Origin: Phlebiopsis flavidoalba
Taxonomy: Eukaryota; Basidiomycota; Agaricomycetes; Polyporales; Phanerochaetaceae
NCBI GenBank assembly: GCA_035772785.1
Contig: JAOCPU010000034.1
Coordinates: forward strand, 248,001 to 312,000
Direction of reading: 5' to 3'
Length of the DNA: 64,000 bases
This document shows, in pieces, positions 47,267-59,911 of this stretch (positions are counted from its first letter, which is position 1; each line of letters starts with the position of its first letter). The notes under the pieces are model-generated. The model worked only from the letters and a program-made list of their open reading frames with translations, was not told the origin of the DNA and did no database searches. A program made the position numbers and the translations under genes.

Positions 47267-49101
47267 ATGGTGAACGTGAGTCGGGTGTGAGGTATACTCT
47301 AGAATTCCGTGTCTACTTACAGTTAGAAAGCATCTCCCGCCAGCGTTTTATTCTCAATTTCTTTCCGATGTGGCGAAGGCAAGAAAGCCATCCCCAAGTG
47401 AGCTTCATTTTCCGCCACGATTAGCCCGTATTAAATGCCCTCTCATACTAGTCCGTGGCTTGTTTCCGCTTGAGGATCGTCCGGGAATGATCTCCTTGCT
47501 CGCGGGAAAACCGAACTCTACCACGTTCCCACTGACTTCGATTCAGCTCAAAGCCAGGTCACCAACCAAACCCCAGTGAAGAGATTGTGACAGAAATTGA
47601 CGGGCATGTCCTTGCAGAGGGACTACAATACGGTCCGACTGCTGGAATCCCATCGCTGATTGATTGGGTCTATGGTTTACAAGAACGTGAACACAGCCGG
47701 AAGAAAGACGAAGGATGGAGGGTAAGCATCGGCTCTGGCTCTCAAGACGTGATATATAAGGTAAATTCCCGATCGTCGCTTGGATAACAGCTTTAATAAT
47801 TTACTGCAGTCCGTTCATGCGATATTCAAAACCCAGGGGGGGAATACATGCTGGTCGAATCTCCAGCCTACGCGTATGCATCCATTTGTGTTGATCTGAT
47901 ACGTTAAATATTTCACCCGCGCGCAGTGGCGTTATTCCTATGTTCAAAGAAATTCACATTAATCTCATCGGTTTGTCTACTAATTCTCATACGTTAGTGC
48001 TGTTCACGGTTAACTATTGAGTTTCTAATCCCTACTTCAGAGGTTGAGACTGATTCCAATGGCATCTCATCCAAATCAACTGCGCTCTATCTTGGAGAAC
48101 TGGCCCGCAGAAAGGCCTAAACCAAAAGCCCTGTATACCGTGCCTGTAAGTATTGTATACCCACAATCCTAGACGCAGCTGAGTAGGATCGTAGTACGGC
48201 TGCAACCCCACCGGGATGTCCGCCACCCTTGAGCGCAAAAAGGATGGTTCTTGCTCTGGCTCAAGAACACAACTTCTTGATCTTGGAAGGTCGGTTGTGT
48301 AAATCAGCTCCCTTAGTCCCGACACTGATTCATTTTACTCGCTCAGATGATCCTTACTACTACCTTTATTATGGCAAGGCTGACCCGCGCACCTTCCTAC
48401 TTTACTCTCGAACTCGAATTGCCCGAGGTTGGAAGGGTGCTACGCTTTGACAGCCTGTCCCAAAATCATCTCCGCAGGATCAGGATAGGATTCGCATGTG
48501 GACCAGCCCCACTTATGACAGCAATTGATATGCATGTGCGTCACTCGACTTCGTCTCGCTTGGCACTCTCTTGATGGCGCACATTTTCCATGACAGACCG
48601 CCGTAGCAAGCTTACAGACGCCATCCTTGACGCAGTCTATCACCTTCGCCATCCTCAGCTCCTGGGGTTATGATGGATTCAAGACCCACACCGAACGCGT
48701 GTCACAATTCTATCGAGAAAAAGCGAGACGCGTTCGAGGCTGCCATGCGTCACCACCTCTCCGACCTCGCGGAATGGGATACTCCAGAGGCCGGCATGTT
48801 CTTCTGGTCAGTTAAAAAGGAGATATTCTCTCCGGGAACGGATTGTTAACCTTGCTATGGTGCGATAGGTTCAAACTCTTGATCGACTCGGAAGCTGGAG
48901 AAGGCGACTCTGAAAGCATCATCCGCCAAAATGCAGTCGAGCGAGGTGTTCTGGCGCTCCCAGGCACAGTATTCCTCCCGAGCGGACGTAAGACAGCGTA
49001 TGTCCGCGCTTCATTCAGCCTTTTACCCGCAGAGGAAGTCGAGGAGGCTCTGAAGCGGCCTGCGGGGAGCGATATTAGAGGCACGGAGTCCGACTGCTTG
49101 A
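47267..49101 (+). CDS. aro8: aromatic amino acid / 2-aminoadipate aminotransferase
   Basis: A PLP-dependent fold-type I aminotransferase transferring the amino group of aromatic or alpha-amino acids (Aro8/kynurenine/AadAT group). KHLPPAFYSQFLSDVAKARK is followed by an intron (47400-47450), then RGLFPLEDRPGMISLLAGKP, GPTAGIPSLIDWVYGLQERE, SGSQDVIYK, EYMLVESPAYA and ALYTVPVGCNPTGMSATLER in a split frame. ILEDDPYYYLYYG (part near 48275-48370), VLRFDSLSKIISAGIRIG (about 48440-48495, with the PLP lysine) and SQFYREKRDAFEAAMRHH lead on to FLPSGRKTAYVRASFSLLPA. The end reads LREAILEARSPTA in the best frame, TGA at 49099. At the lysine, an extra C and a missing G break the frame (near 48458-48480). 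The start is tentative: ATG 47267 opens a very short first exon with a GTGAGT donor. It converges on Lon, 155 bp away. Confidence 0.85.
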
Positions 49102-49256
49102 GTTCAAAGAGCGGTGAATTGATCGCGAATCGTATTAATGTACACTAAAACCTTGACGAAAGCAGCTCTAAGTATGCGAACTGTAGATCGGGAAGGAAGA
49201 TAGCTATGGACACAAACTGTGCGAATGATGCAGGAAAGCGAGATTATTTCTGGACA

Positions 49257-52200
49257 TTAATATTTCAGAGTATCCTTCCACTTCGCCGCCACGGGCTCCG
49301 CACCAAAAGACCTCCTGCAGAACCTCACGTACGTCGTCGACGTACACAAAGCGAATGCCACTCTTCACACTCTCTGGAACGTTCTCCTCAATGTCTGGTC
49401 GGTTTGCAGCAGGAGCGATGATCGTCTTGATACCGGCACGGTGCGCAGCGAGGATCTTCTCCTTCAATCCACCCACTGGGAGGACTTGTCCGACAAGCGA
49501 AATTTCACCAGTCATGGCTAAGGATAGTGTCAGTACGTGTGACGTCAGCATCAATCAAAAGGTCGCACCGATATCCGGATTAACTTTAGTCTTCGTGAAG
49601 AGCGAAACAAAGGCGGTCAACAACGCGGTTCCGGCACTTGGCCCCTCCTTTCCAATGCTGCCCTCGGGCATGTGAAACGTGAACGTCCTTGTTGTCCAGG
49701 ATTTGTTCGTCAGCGGTCGAGACGATGCCAAGGTCGTAGGCGTGTGTCTTGACGTAACTGAGAGCGATCTGTGCGCTTTCGCGGATGACTTCACCCAGCT
49801 TGCCTGTCAGTTGCAGTGATCCCTTGCCGGGCATGATCTACGACTCTGTGAATACGGCAATTCTGCGTAATATCGGTGAGAAACGTACAGTGGCCTCGAT
49901 TGGCATCACAGCGCCAGAACCGTTGCCCAGATATCCGAGGCCAGTGCTGACACCATGAGGAGGCTGCTTGTCGTACATCCTGTCCTTGTAGTAGACAGGT
50001 GGGCCGACATAATCCTTCAAGTTCTCACGCGTGATGGTGACGTGGACGGAGTCAGGAACCTGCATCGGCTTGCGTTCGGCGGTGGTGACCTTGCGCCTCC
50101 TTGTCCTCGGAGTCAACCTTGGGAACTGCGGCCTCCGGCGCGGCGGGATCATTGACTGGAGGGTCTACTTTCTCGACAGTGGTGGCCTCGGCCTGAGCGG
50201 TTGATTCGCTTGTCGATGCTACGGGGGCGGGCTCAGGGAAAACGTCCTCGCCGAGATCTTGGACGATCTTCAATGCAGCCTTGCGATAAATCTACGGCAC
50301 CTTAATGTTAGAGGAGTGCGCCACTTTGAATAACAATGAGACATGCTTTATCGATGTGTTTCTTGAGGTTCCTGACACCACTCTCGCGACAGTAATACTT
50401 AATGAGCATGTCAACAGCAGAGGGATCCAGTTTGGACATCGGCATTCTTAAGACCAGACGCTTCTCTAGCTTGGGGCGCAAGGTAGCGCTCGGCGATCTG
50501 GGTTTTCTCTTCGGAGGACATAGCCGCCTGACTTCGAGAACTTCCATTACGATCCAGGAGAGGAGCGGGGATAGTGTCCCAAAAACGTTTGCTGGTAATT
50601 AAGAGACATTGAGCGGCGATGTAAAGCACGATACATTTCATGATCGTACCTTGTGCAGACAAAGAGCACACGGGAAAGGTCGACAGGTACGTCCATGCTA
50701 GAGGAACGATCAGTAGGACATCGTAATGAAGAGAGAGCGCTCTGAACATACTAGTGGTCCAAGAATGCGGTGTTCTGCTCAGGATCAAGCATCTCGAGCA
50801 ACGCACTTGCGGGATCGCCATTGTGGCCCCTGCCGATCTTGTCCACCTCATCAATCTCAAGACGAGAGGATTCTCAGTTCCCACGCGCTTCAATGCTTGG
50901 ATGATCTTGCCAGGCAGCGCGCTATGCATATACGTCATGAGCCACAATGATATTGACATGAAAGAGTTAGACCGCACCCCACGTATGTGCGCCTGTGGCC
51001 CTTGATCTCCGCTACGTCCGTCAGCCCACCAACGGAGAAGCGGAAGAACTGTCTGTCGAGTGCGCGCGCGATCGACTTACCAATCGATGTCTTGCCAACA
51101 CCGGGAGGTCCAACGAGACAGATGATCTTGCCCTCAACCGTACCACGAAGCTTTCCAACGGCGAGGAATTCGAGGATGCGATCCTTGACGTCCTTCAAGC
51201 CGTCTTTAGTGGATCCTCGTCAAGGACTTTCTGGGCATGAGTCATTGAATAGTTCTCTGGTGAGTGTTGACCCCACGGAATCTATTATGATGTATTAGAA
51301 ACGTCCAGAATTGAGATGTGTTACTGAACACACCTGTGTAAGCCATTCCAAGTAGTTGCGAGTGACGTTCGCCTCAGATGCCGCCGGTTCGAGATGCTGG
51401 AGCTTGTTCAGCTCCTCGTCGAACACCTTCTTGACACCTTCCGGCATCTTCAGCTGGGCAGCACGCTCCTTGAATTTCTCAATCATCTTGTCCTTGCCAT
51501 CAGACTCCATGCCGAGTTCCTTCTTGATACCCTTCAGCTGCTCCATAAGGTAGTACTCGCGCTGCCGCTTCGCGATCTTGCTGTCTACATCGCGTGAGAG
51601 CTTGCTTTGTAGCTGGGCGTTGATGAGTTCCTTCTTCAGCACCAAAAGAGCCTTCCGGAGACGATCTTCGACGACGAGACTCTCCAAGACGTCTTGCAGC
51701 TCCTGCACCTCGCCTGTGGAGACCGCAGCTGCAAAGTCCGCGAGCTTGTCGGGCTCATCGAAGACATTCGAAGCGACTTGGTTTATCGAAAAGTTGGTGA
51801 TTTGGTCACGGAAGAGTGGGTTGAGCTGTGCGATATCCTTGAACACGGAGACAATTTCGGACATGAACGCGCGGATGTACTGGTCGTCCTTGTTGTACGG
51901 CTGAGTTGCGAGATTATCAACGCGCACAACCGAGACGTCGTACTTCTCCAAGAACGCCGTTTGCATGATTGCGTGTGAGGCTGCATCGGATTCCGCGGGA
52001 ACCGGGTTCGGGTGTGGCAGGAGGTGTGGGTAATGACTCGGACTCTTGTTCAGAGGTCGTAGGTTCAGACTCGACCTGTGCCGCAGAGAATGTGCCACCA
52101 GCCTTCACCAGTTCCGTGATGCGAATTCGACGGTGGGGGGATAGAGAACGGCGGTGAGACCTTCTTTCCTGTTCGCCTTCTTTGCCGCCTGGGCCAGAGT

Positions 52201-52898
52201 TGGCGGAAAAGACACTAGTGACCTGAGCAAATACTCCAACCGGGTTTGTACCGATTCAATGTTCGTGATGACGTCGCTGTCTGCGTGTTCGTCCTTCAGG
52301 AGGAACGCACCAAGGTACGGCTGGCCTCTCTTCATCATCTCCTTTATAGCCCGCAACCACAGCGGGATTCCTAACCACCACAGCTTTATAAAAGCCAGGG
52401 AACAGTGGACGGCGAGCGATGGGGAGAGAGCGAGGACCTGTGGGTAGACTTCCGGAACCGATTGCTTAGATATCTGTGTTTGCACCTGGGATGGAGGGTC
52501 AGGAGGTGGGGATGGAGGCGGAGGAGGCGAGTCTGATTGTGAGCCGTCTGAGCCATCGCCTGAAGACGACCCCCGATGACGAGGGGAGGCGCAGACGAGC
52601 CTGGCGGTGTCTGGTGAGTCCTCCGGGCTGTCCAAGCGGACGCTCGCGCGGTCTTGTGGGTCGTGTCCCTCTCCCGCCGCGCCACCCTCCGCCGCACTCT
52701 GAGACTGGGGTCGGTTGATCCATCTGGGAATAGTGCGGGTTGGGTGGGCTGGTAGTTCCGGTGACAGTGGAGGTGTTGAATTGTCCTCCGGTGTCGCGCG
52801 ACCCACGGCTGCGAGGGGCCCGGTTCCTGCCAGAGACGTCGACTACATGTCCTCGCTGTTGCTGTAGTCGTTGATCTGAAGAGTGTGAAGACGTTCAT
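49257..52898 (-). CDS. pim1: mitochondrial Lon protease
   Basis: ATP-dependent serine protease of the mitochondrial matrix that degrades misfolded and oxidised proteins. ATG 52898 begins [20 protein letters not shown], a basic, Ser/Thr-rich presequence without acidic residues. A Pro/Ser-rich linker precedes the substrate-binding domain (VYPQVLAL near 52440; [20 protein letters not shown]). [20 protein letters not shown] (about 51550) is the family block before the ATPase. Walker A is [18 protein letters not shown] (about 51110), Walker [14 protein letters not shown] (about 50850, frame-broken). The protease domain has [10 protein letters not shown] (about 49640) with the catalytic Ser and [18 protein letters not shown] (about 49455) with the catalytic Lys. 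The best end is [17 protein letters not shown], stop at 49257. Several short introns are visible (near 50710-50750, 50600-50650 and 49520-49560). At least five extra bases in short homopolymers break the frame, most likely assembly error in an essential gene. Confidence 0.9.
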
Positions 52899-53552
52899 GC
52901 GCGACGCCGACAACGGACACGAGACGATGCGCAGAACAAGTGAAAGGAAGGCGAGAGCTTACGGAGCGAGTGCCGCGGTAGTGACGAATATCCTGACGCG
53001 CTTACCAAGCACCAAGCTTAAGCCCAAGACTAGAATCCGCGTTGTTACTGCTTCTTATCTCATCACAGAAACTAATCTTACTACCATCCGACCAATCACT
53101 AGATTAGTGACCACTTCTTCATCGGGCAAGCAAGCACATTTGAACGTTTCCTTCAACACGCGTCATTTAGCGCGTCATCACTTGTTGTCTAACGCGTCTT
53201 TGACCCCGCCTCATTCACATGCATGCGAAACCGAGCTATGTGGGAAACATGCGAGCTATGGTAAGAACGGGACTATACAGACTCGCCACTTGCCAGAGCA
53301 ACGCTGTAAACCATGTCAGGTCGTAGGTAAACCTTCCGAAGACTTTCCGTGATAAGTGACCAATAGTTACCTATGCGGACTCCCAGGAGTGACTACGGCT
53401 CTACTCACGGCGTGCGATAAGCATATGCGGGGAATGGCTATCCGTGTCTCACCCTTAAAGCTGGCACTGGTGTAGATCCTACGAACCAGTCTTCAGTCTA
53501 TAAAGGCTCATCCCGTGTCACACTTCTCACCCAGACAGCCCCTGGTATTGCT
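52899..53552. other. divergent intergenic region
   Basis: Shared upstream region of Lon (minus) and the amidase (plus). An ORF at 52885-53352 runs through it but begins inside the Lon presequence and shows no motif. No clear regulatory site. Confidence 0.4.
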
Positions 53553-55978
53553 ATGACCGACAGTCCTCCTCGCGGCGTGCATATTCCTCCAGTGGATAAA
53601 GATGTACTACAGAAGACAGCATCTATGTTAGGCGTACATGTGCCCGAGAGATGGGAGGAAGACTTCACAGTTAGCTCGCTACCGCACGGGAAGCAATGGA
53701 GCAGATCCTGGGGATGGAAGGTGAGCTTGAACAACATCCCTCTAAAAGGATCGCACTTACCCAGAGATATTATGAGGAAGACTTTATCATTCAACCTGAT
53801 CTCGAACGCTTTCCGCGCAAGATATCGTCCGCCCGAGTTTAGATGAGAACCCATACACGCGTGGGCCACGAAGGTCACTGTCGAAAGCAGGGACCCTCAA
53901 GAGAACACGACCGGGCTTCTAGCCGGAAAAAAAGTTGTGCTGAAGGATAACATCTGTTTAGAGTGGGCGTCGCGTACCTTGCGACTTCGGCACGAAGGTA
54001 TTCGAGAACTGGGTTCCTAAGAGACCGACGCGACTGTTGTAACTCGCGTATTGGAAGCTGGCCCCCGAGAGGCAAGTCACTCGGAGTAAACAAGTGCATG
54101 CAATCGCCCTGACTTTTATGAACAGATTATTGGAAAGGCGACATGCGAGAATTGTGAGCATTCGGCAGTCTTCCCGCCGAGCATCTTACTTATACATACA
54201 TACCTAGTTTGTTCCCATATGGATGCTTCGTGTCGAACACGGCTGCCACTGGACCAGTCGGCAATCCTTACGATTCAAAAACACGTTCGGCTGGAGGTTC
54301 GGACTTCGGGATGTGGTCCTCGTGCTAATTGCTCTTGTGGGGGAGGCCGACATACGCGGGATCGGTTGGGGTAAACCAAGGTGGCTTTTCGATACGCATA
54401 GTGAGTCGCTCTGAACGTCTGTGCAGTATTCCAAAGAATGCTAAATTGACGTTTCTCATGCCGCCTCTCATGTTGGCATAGTCGGTCTGAAACCCACTTT
54501 CGGACCTACGTTCCTTTTTTTACACGCGTGCATCATCATCTGCGATCTGCGAAAACCGACACCGTGTGGTGACCACACAGGCCCGATGTCGCGCGACGTC
54601 ATGTCCAACGCACTTCACTCCTCGAAGCTATCGCAGTACGTAGATGGCTATTGATGATCGCCAGCTCGCGGTACGCCTTAATCCTATGATCAAGTTCCGA
54701 AGTACTCTGCCGCTACCTCACAGCCGCAGCGAGCGGCAAGGGCGTTTGCTTACCGTTGGCGAGAAGGTGCCTGACACTGCGCCAGGGAACATGCGTAAGT
54801 TGCCATAGGCGTACTGACAGGAGGGGTTCGAGTTTTCCCGCTAACATCGGACCCGCGGGATATCCGAGTCCTCGGGTGATGAAATCGAGTGAGAAAATTC
54901 GGGGACCTCGGTGCGGCGAGAAATCGTACAACGTCAGAGTTTCCTGGTCATTCGATGGTGCCTATGCTAGGGCGTGCACAGCCGGTAAATGATATCCTAC
55001 TCAGCGTTGTATCAAGTTTTTAAGACTCTCCTTTAGCATCGCCGCAAACTTTGGTGGGGTAGTCCTGCTTGTTTCCTGGCCGCCACTCTGGAACAACGGC
55101 AGATGGCAATCTATGATACCGATCTCACTGAACGACTTTTGCCTTGGACTCACTCAGGAGAAATTCGAACGTAAGTCCTCAGGGCGTCGGAGCAGCACAG
55201 TGCTGATAAGTCTAGCATGGTCCAAATAGCATCTGGTTCGCTTCCAGCGTTTCATACATGGTATCTGGAATGTATGCGTGAGCATCTAATTATTCCACTA
55301 AGTCGCGATCCACCGCCCAAATGCACCTATTGCTTCCTCACCTTGCGATCCCTCTGATCAGAACTCGTTTAGTTGCAGCACGCAAAATCCATCATATTTT
55401 AATGGCGAAAGCCCTTTCCAAGTTCGGAATACCGATGTGAGTGTTCCCAAGGATTTGTGGATATCCTTTGTGATGCCCCAACCCTTGACTTCCTGGATCG
55501 CGAACAAAACACTCACTCCCGGTAACGTTAATGGGCCTTTTACGCCGGCATATGTTGGACTTCATGTCCGCTTCGATAGGTCTCGGCTCACACCCAACGC
55601 CTCGTCCCGCTGTGGCCAGTTGAAAAGAGTTACCGCTGGCTTGGTGGAGTTGCTAACCCCAATCGTGGATAAACTGATCTTTGGAGATGTCTCGCTATTA
55701 CGTATTCAAAAGGACGTCAAATACGCCTACCTTGCAACCTGAACTGCGGCATCCCTGCCTTGTCGTATTCCATGCAGGCTTGATCTCACCTCCAGAACAG
55801 TCAGGCGTAGAGCTAATTTTCGTTTGCCCAGTTGGATTGCCCAGCTTGTATGGAGTTTTATGACGCGCTAACTCTTTACAAAACGGCACTTGCATTTAGC
55901 GATGCGTTCTGTATTGGAAAGAGGTGTAATAAGCCATTATGTAGGACGGCTTTCAGAAAACAGCACTTGCTATTTTAA
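53553..55978 (+). CDS. amidase signature family enzyme
   Basis: Amidase-signature hydrolases cleave amide bonds with a Ser-cisSer-Lys triad. ATG 53553 begins MTDSPPRGVHIPPVDKDVL, an N-terminus like that of fungal amidases. The next frames read REAMEQILGMEGELEQH and DENPY, then LLAGKKVVLKDNIC (about 53915-53955), holding the catalytic Lys. ATVVTRVLEAG and IIGKATCEN flank introns. SNTAATGPVGNPYDSKTRSA with GGS (about 54230-54285) holds the cis-Ser region. NQGG with SIRI (about 54375-54400) marks the nucleophile, just before an intron (about 54402-54480) and VGLKPTFGPT. TGPMSRDVMSNALLLEAIA and GIDDRQLA follow. SSRCGQLKRVTAGLVELLTP (about 55600-55660) and PVGLQLVWSFYDALTLYK lead to the stop at 55976. 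Indels interrupt the frame near the cis-Ser and nucleophile motifs. Substrate cannot be predicted. If those breaks are real, the gene is dead; I favour sequencing error. Confidence 0.75.
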
Positions 55979-56256
55979 TGGCACGGACTGCTTGCCGTCG
56001 GTATCTTATACGGCAAGTAGCCGGATACTGGTGTGCCGTATATATTCTTGCAGCGTGATGTGCTCAATACGTGGCTTGTAAAGCCTTAAAGCTCGATTAT
56101 CCTGTCGATCGATACTGCCGAATGCGTGGGTTGGGCCACTTGCATACCGCTTAAGCTTTAGCATTCACAGTGGGGGGCCGGCCCAACGGCGTGATGTCCT
56201 CGCATCTTTCGACTGAGAACAGTTTCTCCCAACACTCACCGCCATCCCACCGTCAA
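55979..56256. other. intergenic region
   Basis: Short spacer after the amidase. Sequence just before 56257 is C-rich with CACCGCCATCCCACC, like a fungal 5' leader. Confidence 0.35.
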
Positions 56257-56686
56257 TGGCTCGCCTCAAATCGCTAAAACAGAACCCCGCGGCGAACATC
56301 TTTCCCATCGCTGTCTACCGTATCTCACCGGAACCACCCCCCCCAACCCCCCACCACTCCACTTGCCAGTGCTTCACGCGCACGCCGATACCGATGTCAC
56401 CAGCACGCCCACTTGATGAATAACCAGAAGCTATCTTCATTTGCAAACACAAGTGTCCGCACCCAACCATTGAACGGCGAGATGCCACTGCGGCGGAGAG
56501 GTTGACGGCGCTGGTTGCAGCAAGGATCATGTGCTTACTATACGGCTGCACGAGGCTGGGTAAGTTTCTTCGTAGTACGCCGGCGGAATTTCCGACTGAA
56601 CTGAATGACTCTATACAAAGATTGTAGTACTTCTGGAGGTTATCCTATATGCTCATTCTCAAATAACTGGCCTAAAACTCATTTGA
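56257..56686 (+). CDS. hypothetical short gene or gene fragment
   Basis: ATG 56257 starts MARLKSLKQNPAANIFPIAV and a Pro/Thr-rich run. After a frame jump near 56410 the reading EAIFICKHKCPHPTIERRDA and TALVAARIMCLLYGCTRLG leads to a GTAAGT donor near 56560. An AAAG acceptor near 56622 joins IVVLLEVILYAHSQITGLKL and TGA at 56684. Splice signals are good but the family is unknown. Confidence 0.3.
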
Positions 56687-56958
56687 CGTTCAGAAAGCAA
56701 AAGAAACCATTTGTACCCTAAGGAGAAGCGTTTTTTACCATCGTGACAGGCCATTCCACATTCGCAATGACCCGCCGGGACTTCAAATATTGGGTCGCGC
56801 CATATGTCAAGCTCATACGAATAGGTCAGGATCCTTCGAACATAGTTCTATTGAAGCGTGACCTCAGGAGTAGGTTGCGCTCCATAGCAAACGGCTCCAA
56901 TACAAACTTGGTTACTGAAAGAATCCAAGAACAGGTCGGCTGCCGATCCTAGTTGAGC

Positions 56959-57192
56959 TTATAGAGTGAGCCTCAAATTCATCTTCACGCTTTTCTTCAC
57001 CACACGAGCAAGAGACGCCTCAGCTGCTGCAAGCTCGCCTTCTAGCCTCAACTCCTCCGCCAACGCAATACCACACCGCCTCCGCCAGCAATCCTTCACT
57101 TCCGACTCCATCTGCAGAACCCTCCGCCTCGCCACCCGCCCTTCCAACACCCAGACTATGAGTGCACCCATCAAGAAGAAGACCAAAAACAA
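56959..57192 (-). other. open frame with hydrophobic and coiled-coil segments; strand uncertain
   Basis: On the minus strand this frame reads FLVFFLMGALIVWVLEGRVA, then a charged helix rich in Glu/Arg/Ala, ending MNLRLTL. It would make a single membrane anchor with a coiled coil. It lacks an ATG before the hydrophobic part. The plus strand over the same bases reads a Ser/Lys-rich frame with fungal-like codon choice that could be the 5' exon of the next gene. Only one can be right and I cannot decide. Confidence 0.25.
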
Positions 57193-57222
57193 GAGCCGTC
57201 TTTACTCTCAAAAGGCTCCTTA

Positions 57223-59422
57223 GATGACAGACGGAGAGTGGTTTCAGCAGCGACAGAAGGACAAGCCAAAAGATGGGAGATATGTGGCTAGGCCATCAAC
57301 GGTGATGGGTCAACCGCAGCTTCGGTTACCCTGCCGCCACAGACCACATTGAACGCGGATGTCAACTCCTCACGCCGGCATCGCATTGAGCGGCTAGCAG
57401 AACCAGTCGTTGAACACCATGAATGTGTCGTCACTCCAAAATTATCTGGTACGTAGTGCTGCCATAACTGTCTTACGTCAATATACAATTGACACGAATG
57501 TCAGGGGCCGATGTGACGGAGGAGACGTCGAGGCGAACACTATGCCGTCGAGCCACCTGGAAACCTTGCATCAAATGCCCAGGGAAGAGGATACGCGACC
57601 AGCCCTGCGACCGCCCAGACGACCCAGATGCAGCCACCAATGCACTGCTGGGCCCAGTATTTGATGCCGGCAGTACAACAGATACCGTCGTAGGCGAACG
57701 TCCCAAAGTCACGGACAGTACACACGACCAGAACATCGTGGACTGCCGATGACAGACACCCCGCAATCTGATTTCCCGATTGTTCTGGTATCGTTACAGC
57801 GTTCGACGCTACCTGACGTTTCCCCATCCCCCAGTTGTGTATATGAACGCCTCGTGTCTCTACAACCTCGCGAAGTCACCCACCGCGAAACTACACGTGA
57901 GCCTCGACTTGTCTAAGATCTCTCCTCAAGCCCAATCGGCACACTTTAAGAAAAGTCGGACTTAGTCTTCCGGATTTCGCCTTCACAAAAAAAAAAGAAC
58001 GTCAACACAGAGCCTCCGTACCAATAGACGATCCCAACGGGTTTGAATCGAGCTCTCTCCACCACCACACGTCCGATTGGATGCCTGAAACTACGCACAT
58101 TTCTATTGCGTCTTTACCAGAACCACCGACGCAGCAGACCGCCTACTCAGGGACAGAGAAACGGTATGTCCCTATCGACACTCTCGTGACAGGCCATACA
58201 CCTAAAGCGGACACAGGCCACTTTCCCCATTCCTTCCCTATCCGGAATGATTAGGGCGACGAAATTTCAGCCTCATTCACCTACGGAGCCCTCCGCGCCA
58301 TCGACGCCAACCACCCTAAATCGCCCGAGTCGGCCGCGTCTTGGTCTTGTCGATCAAGATTCCTGGAGGAAGGGACCTCCGAGGTTATCAAGGTCCTTCC
58401 GTCTCTGCACAATGACGCCGTGTCCTCCATTGCACCTCATGAGGTACCTCCCACGGACCAAGTACGGACTCTTGAGGAGCATCACGCCTCATCTACCTCT
58501 CCGTCCCAACGGTATACCCCTAGCAAGATCTGAAGCCCTCCGACCCTCCCACATTTTGTATGCGGCTCATCGAAAGATATCCCTACAGGCCACGCGTAGT
58601 TCGAACCATACCGAGACATGACCCAGGGTGCACTATGATGTAGAGGTTACCAAGGCGGCCCGCTTTATTCTCTTTCCAGACACTAGAGACTAGTCGACGC
58701 AGGATTGGACACGGGTCGCGATCAGCCCCACTCCGCCGACGAACGCTATGGACGTCGACTCGTGGCCGTTGTCGGAGGAAGACGATCATCTATGCCGGAC
58801 TACGATCACCGGGTCGTGTCACGTTCCAAAAAGACCTGAAAGACGGGTCCGAATCCCGTTAGCCCGTCAATAACCGTCGCGCGAACCAAAAGCCGCTAAG
58901 GTCACGTCTCACACGTGTCTATCGTCGAAAGCAGATACGAGCCTCTCGCTGTGCGGTCTACCTGGCACGCTAAGCGGATTGACACTTCCGCCGCAGCGTT
59001 CGGGACTCAGGGAAACATACGTTTATATACCACCAGTACAGCCTAGCCTTTCCTCGAGCTGAGGTGGGCCGCCACCAGCTCAGAAACATCGGAAGAAAGG
59101 TTCTACCGGAAGCAGAACGTGCATCCTTGGGGTTGCGGTCAGTGGAAGCCGCATCATCAGCAGATCAGCATGGGAATCCGTGGGAGGGTTGGTGGTTTCG
59201 GGGGGGGGACCGAGGATGAAGCTTGCCAGCACAAAATAGCCGTCCCTCTGTTGCGCAAGATTCTACTGTTGCGGGGCTTCCACTCGGGGATATGTCACGT
59301 GAATATGGCTGTTTTCGCTTGACGTGCGCGTCCGATTGACGTTCGAATTTTGAACCTCGACGAGAGAAGGACCTGTTCCGCGTATAGTCGATAGCTTGAC
59401 ATCGTGGAACCACACGATTTAT
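57223..59422 (+). CDS. possible Ser/Pro/Thr-rich hypothetical protein
   Basis: Plus-strand frames string together as low-complexity, polar protein: TAASVTLPPQTTLNADVNSS, HRIERLAEPVVEHHECVV (to about 57450), an intron with good ends (about 57451-57504), GADVTEETSRRTL, LLGPVFDAGSTTDTVVGERP (about 57650), PETTHISIASLPEPPTQQTA (about 58085) and NDAVSSIAPHEVPPTDQVRT (about 58415-58470). RETYVYIPPVQPSLSSS (about 59005-59055) follows. Many stops must be crossed by assumed indels or introns, so both limits and unity of the gene are doubtful. No domain recognised. Confidence 0.3.
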
Positions 59423-59563
59423 TCATAAAGAGTAAGCTCACTCGTTATACATTGCACTCCTGCTCTAATAGATACCCCTCCTAGTGATCTTGCTCGTGCG
59501 CGATGTCTGAGTCTTGCATGCTACAAACACCCCGAACATGCAGACTCCTCGAGCAGTAGGCCT

Positions 59564-59911
59564 ATGGATGCTATCATCGACAGCACTTTATCTTGTCGAC
59601 CGATTGCTTGGCCCAACAGGCCACCAATCATAGAGATCAATCACGGTCAAACTGGAGACGTGCGGTTCGCCATATCGCATTGGCATGTAAAGTACACATT
59701 TAACAATCTTCCGATCAGTCATTCACAGACACTTGTCCAGTGGGACCCAGACACGTATACGTCGTGCGATATACTCTCCAAGCGTGTCAAGCCGGGTAGA
59801 AAACATGATCAAGAACTAACTCCGCGTATGTTTCCTTCGTCCGCGCTGCGGATTATCTCTTCGTACTCCGTCTACATACCCCAACGCCCCGCCAAAACGC
59901 TGAAGCCATGA
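59564..59911 (+). CDS. short intact open frame, unknown
   Basis: Starts at an ATG (MDAIIDSTLSCRPIAWPNRP) and runs 115 codons without a break, unusual for this window. It contains GDVRFAISHWHVKYTFNNLP and QTLVQWDPDTYTSCDILSKR. No family recognised and no splice partners sought successfully. It may be chance. Confidence 0.25.
   Translation: MDAIIDSTLSCRPIAWPNRPPIIEINHGQTGDVRFAISHWHVKYTFNNLPISHSQTLVQWDPDTYTSCDILSKRVKPGRKHDQELTPRMFPSSALRIISSYSVYIPQRPAKTLKP

Noticed and set aside
58845..58860. possible tRNA B-box (GGGTCCGAATCCC)
   Set aside because: The surrounding sequence does not fold into a cloverleaf and no A-box lies at the right distance.
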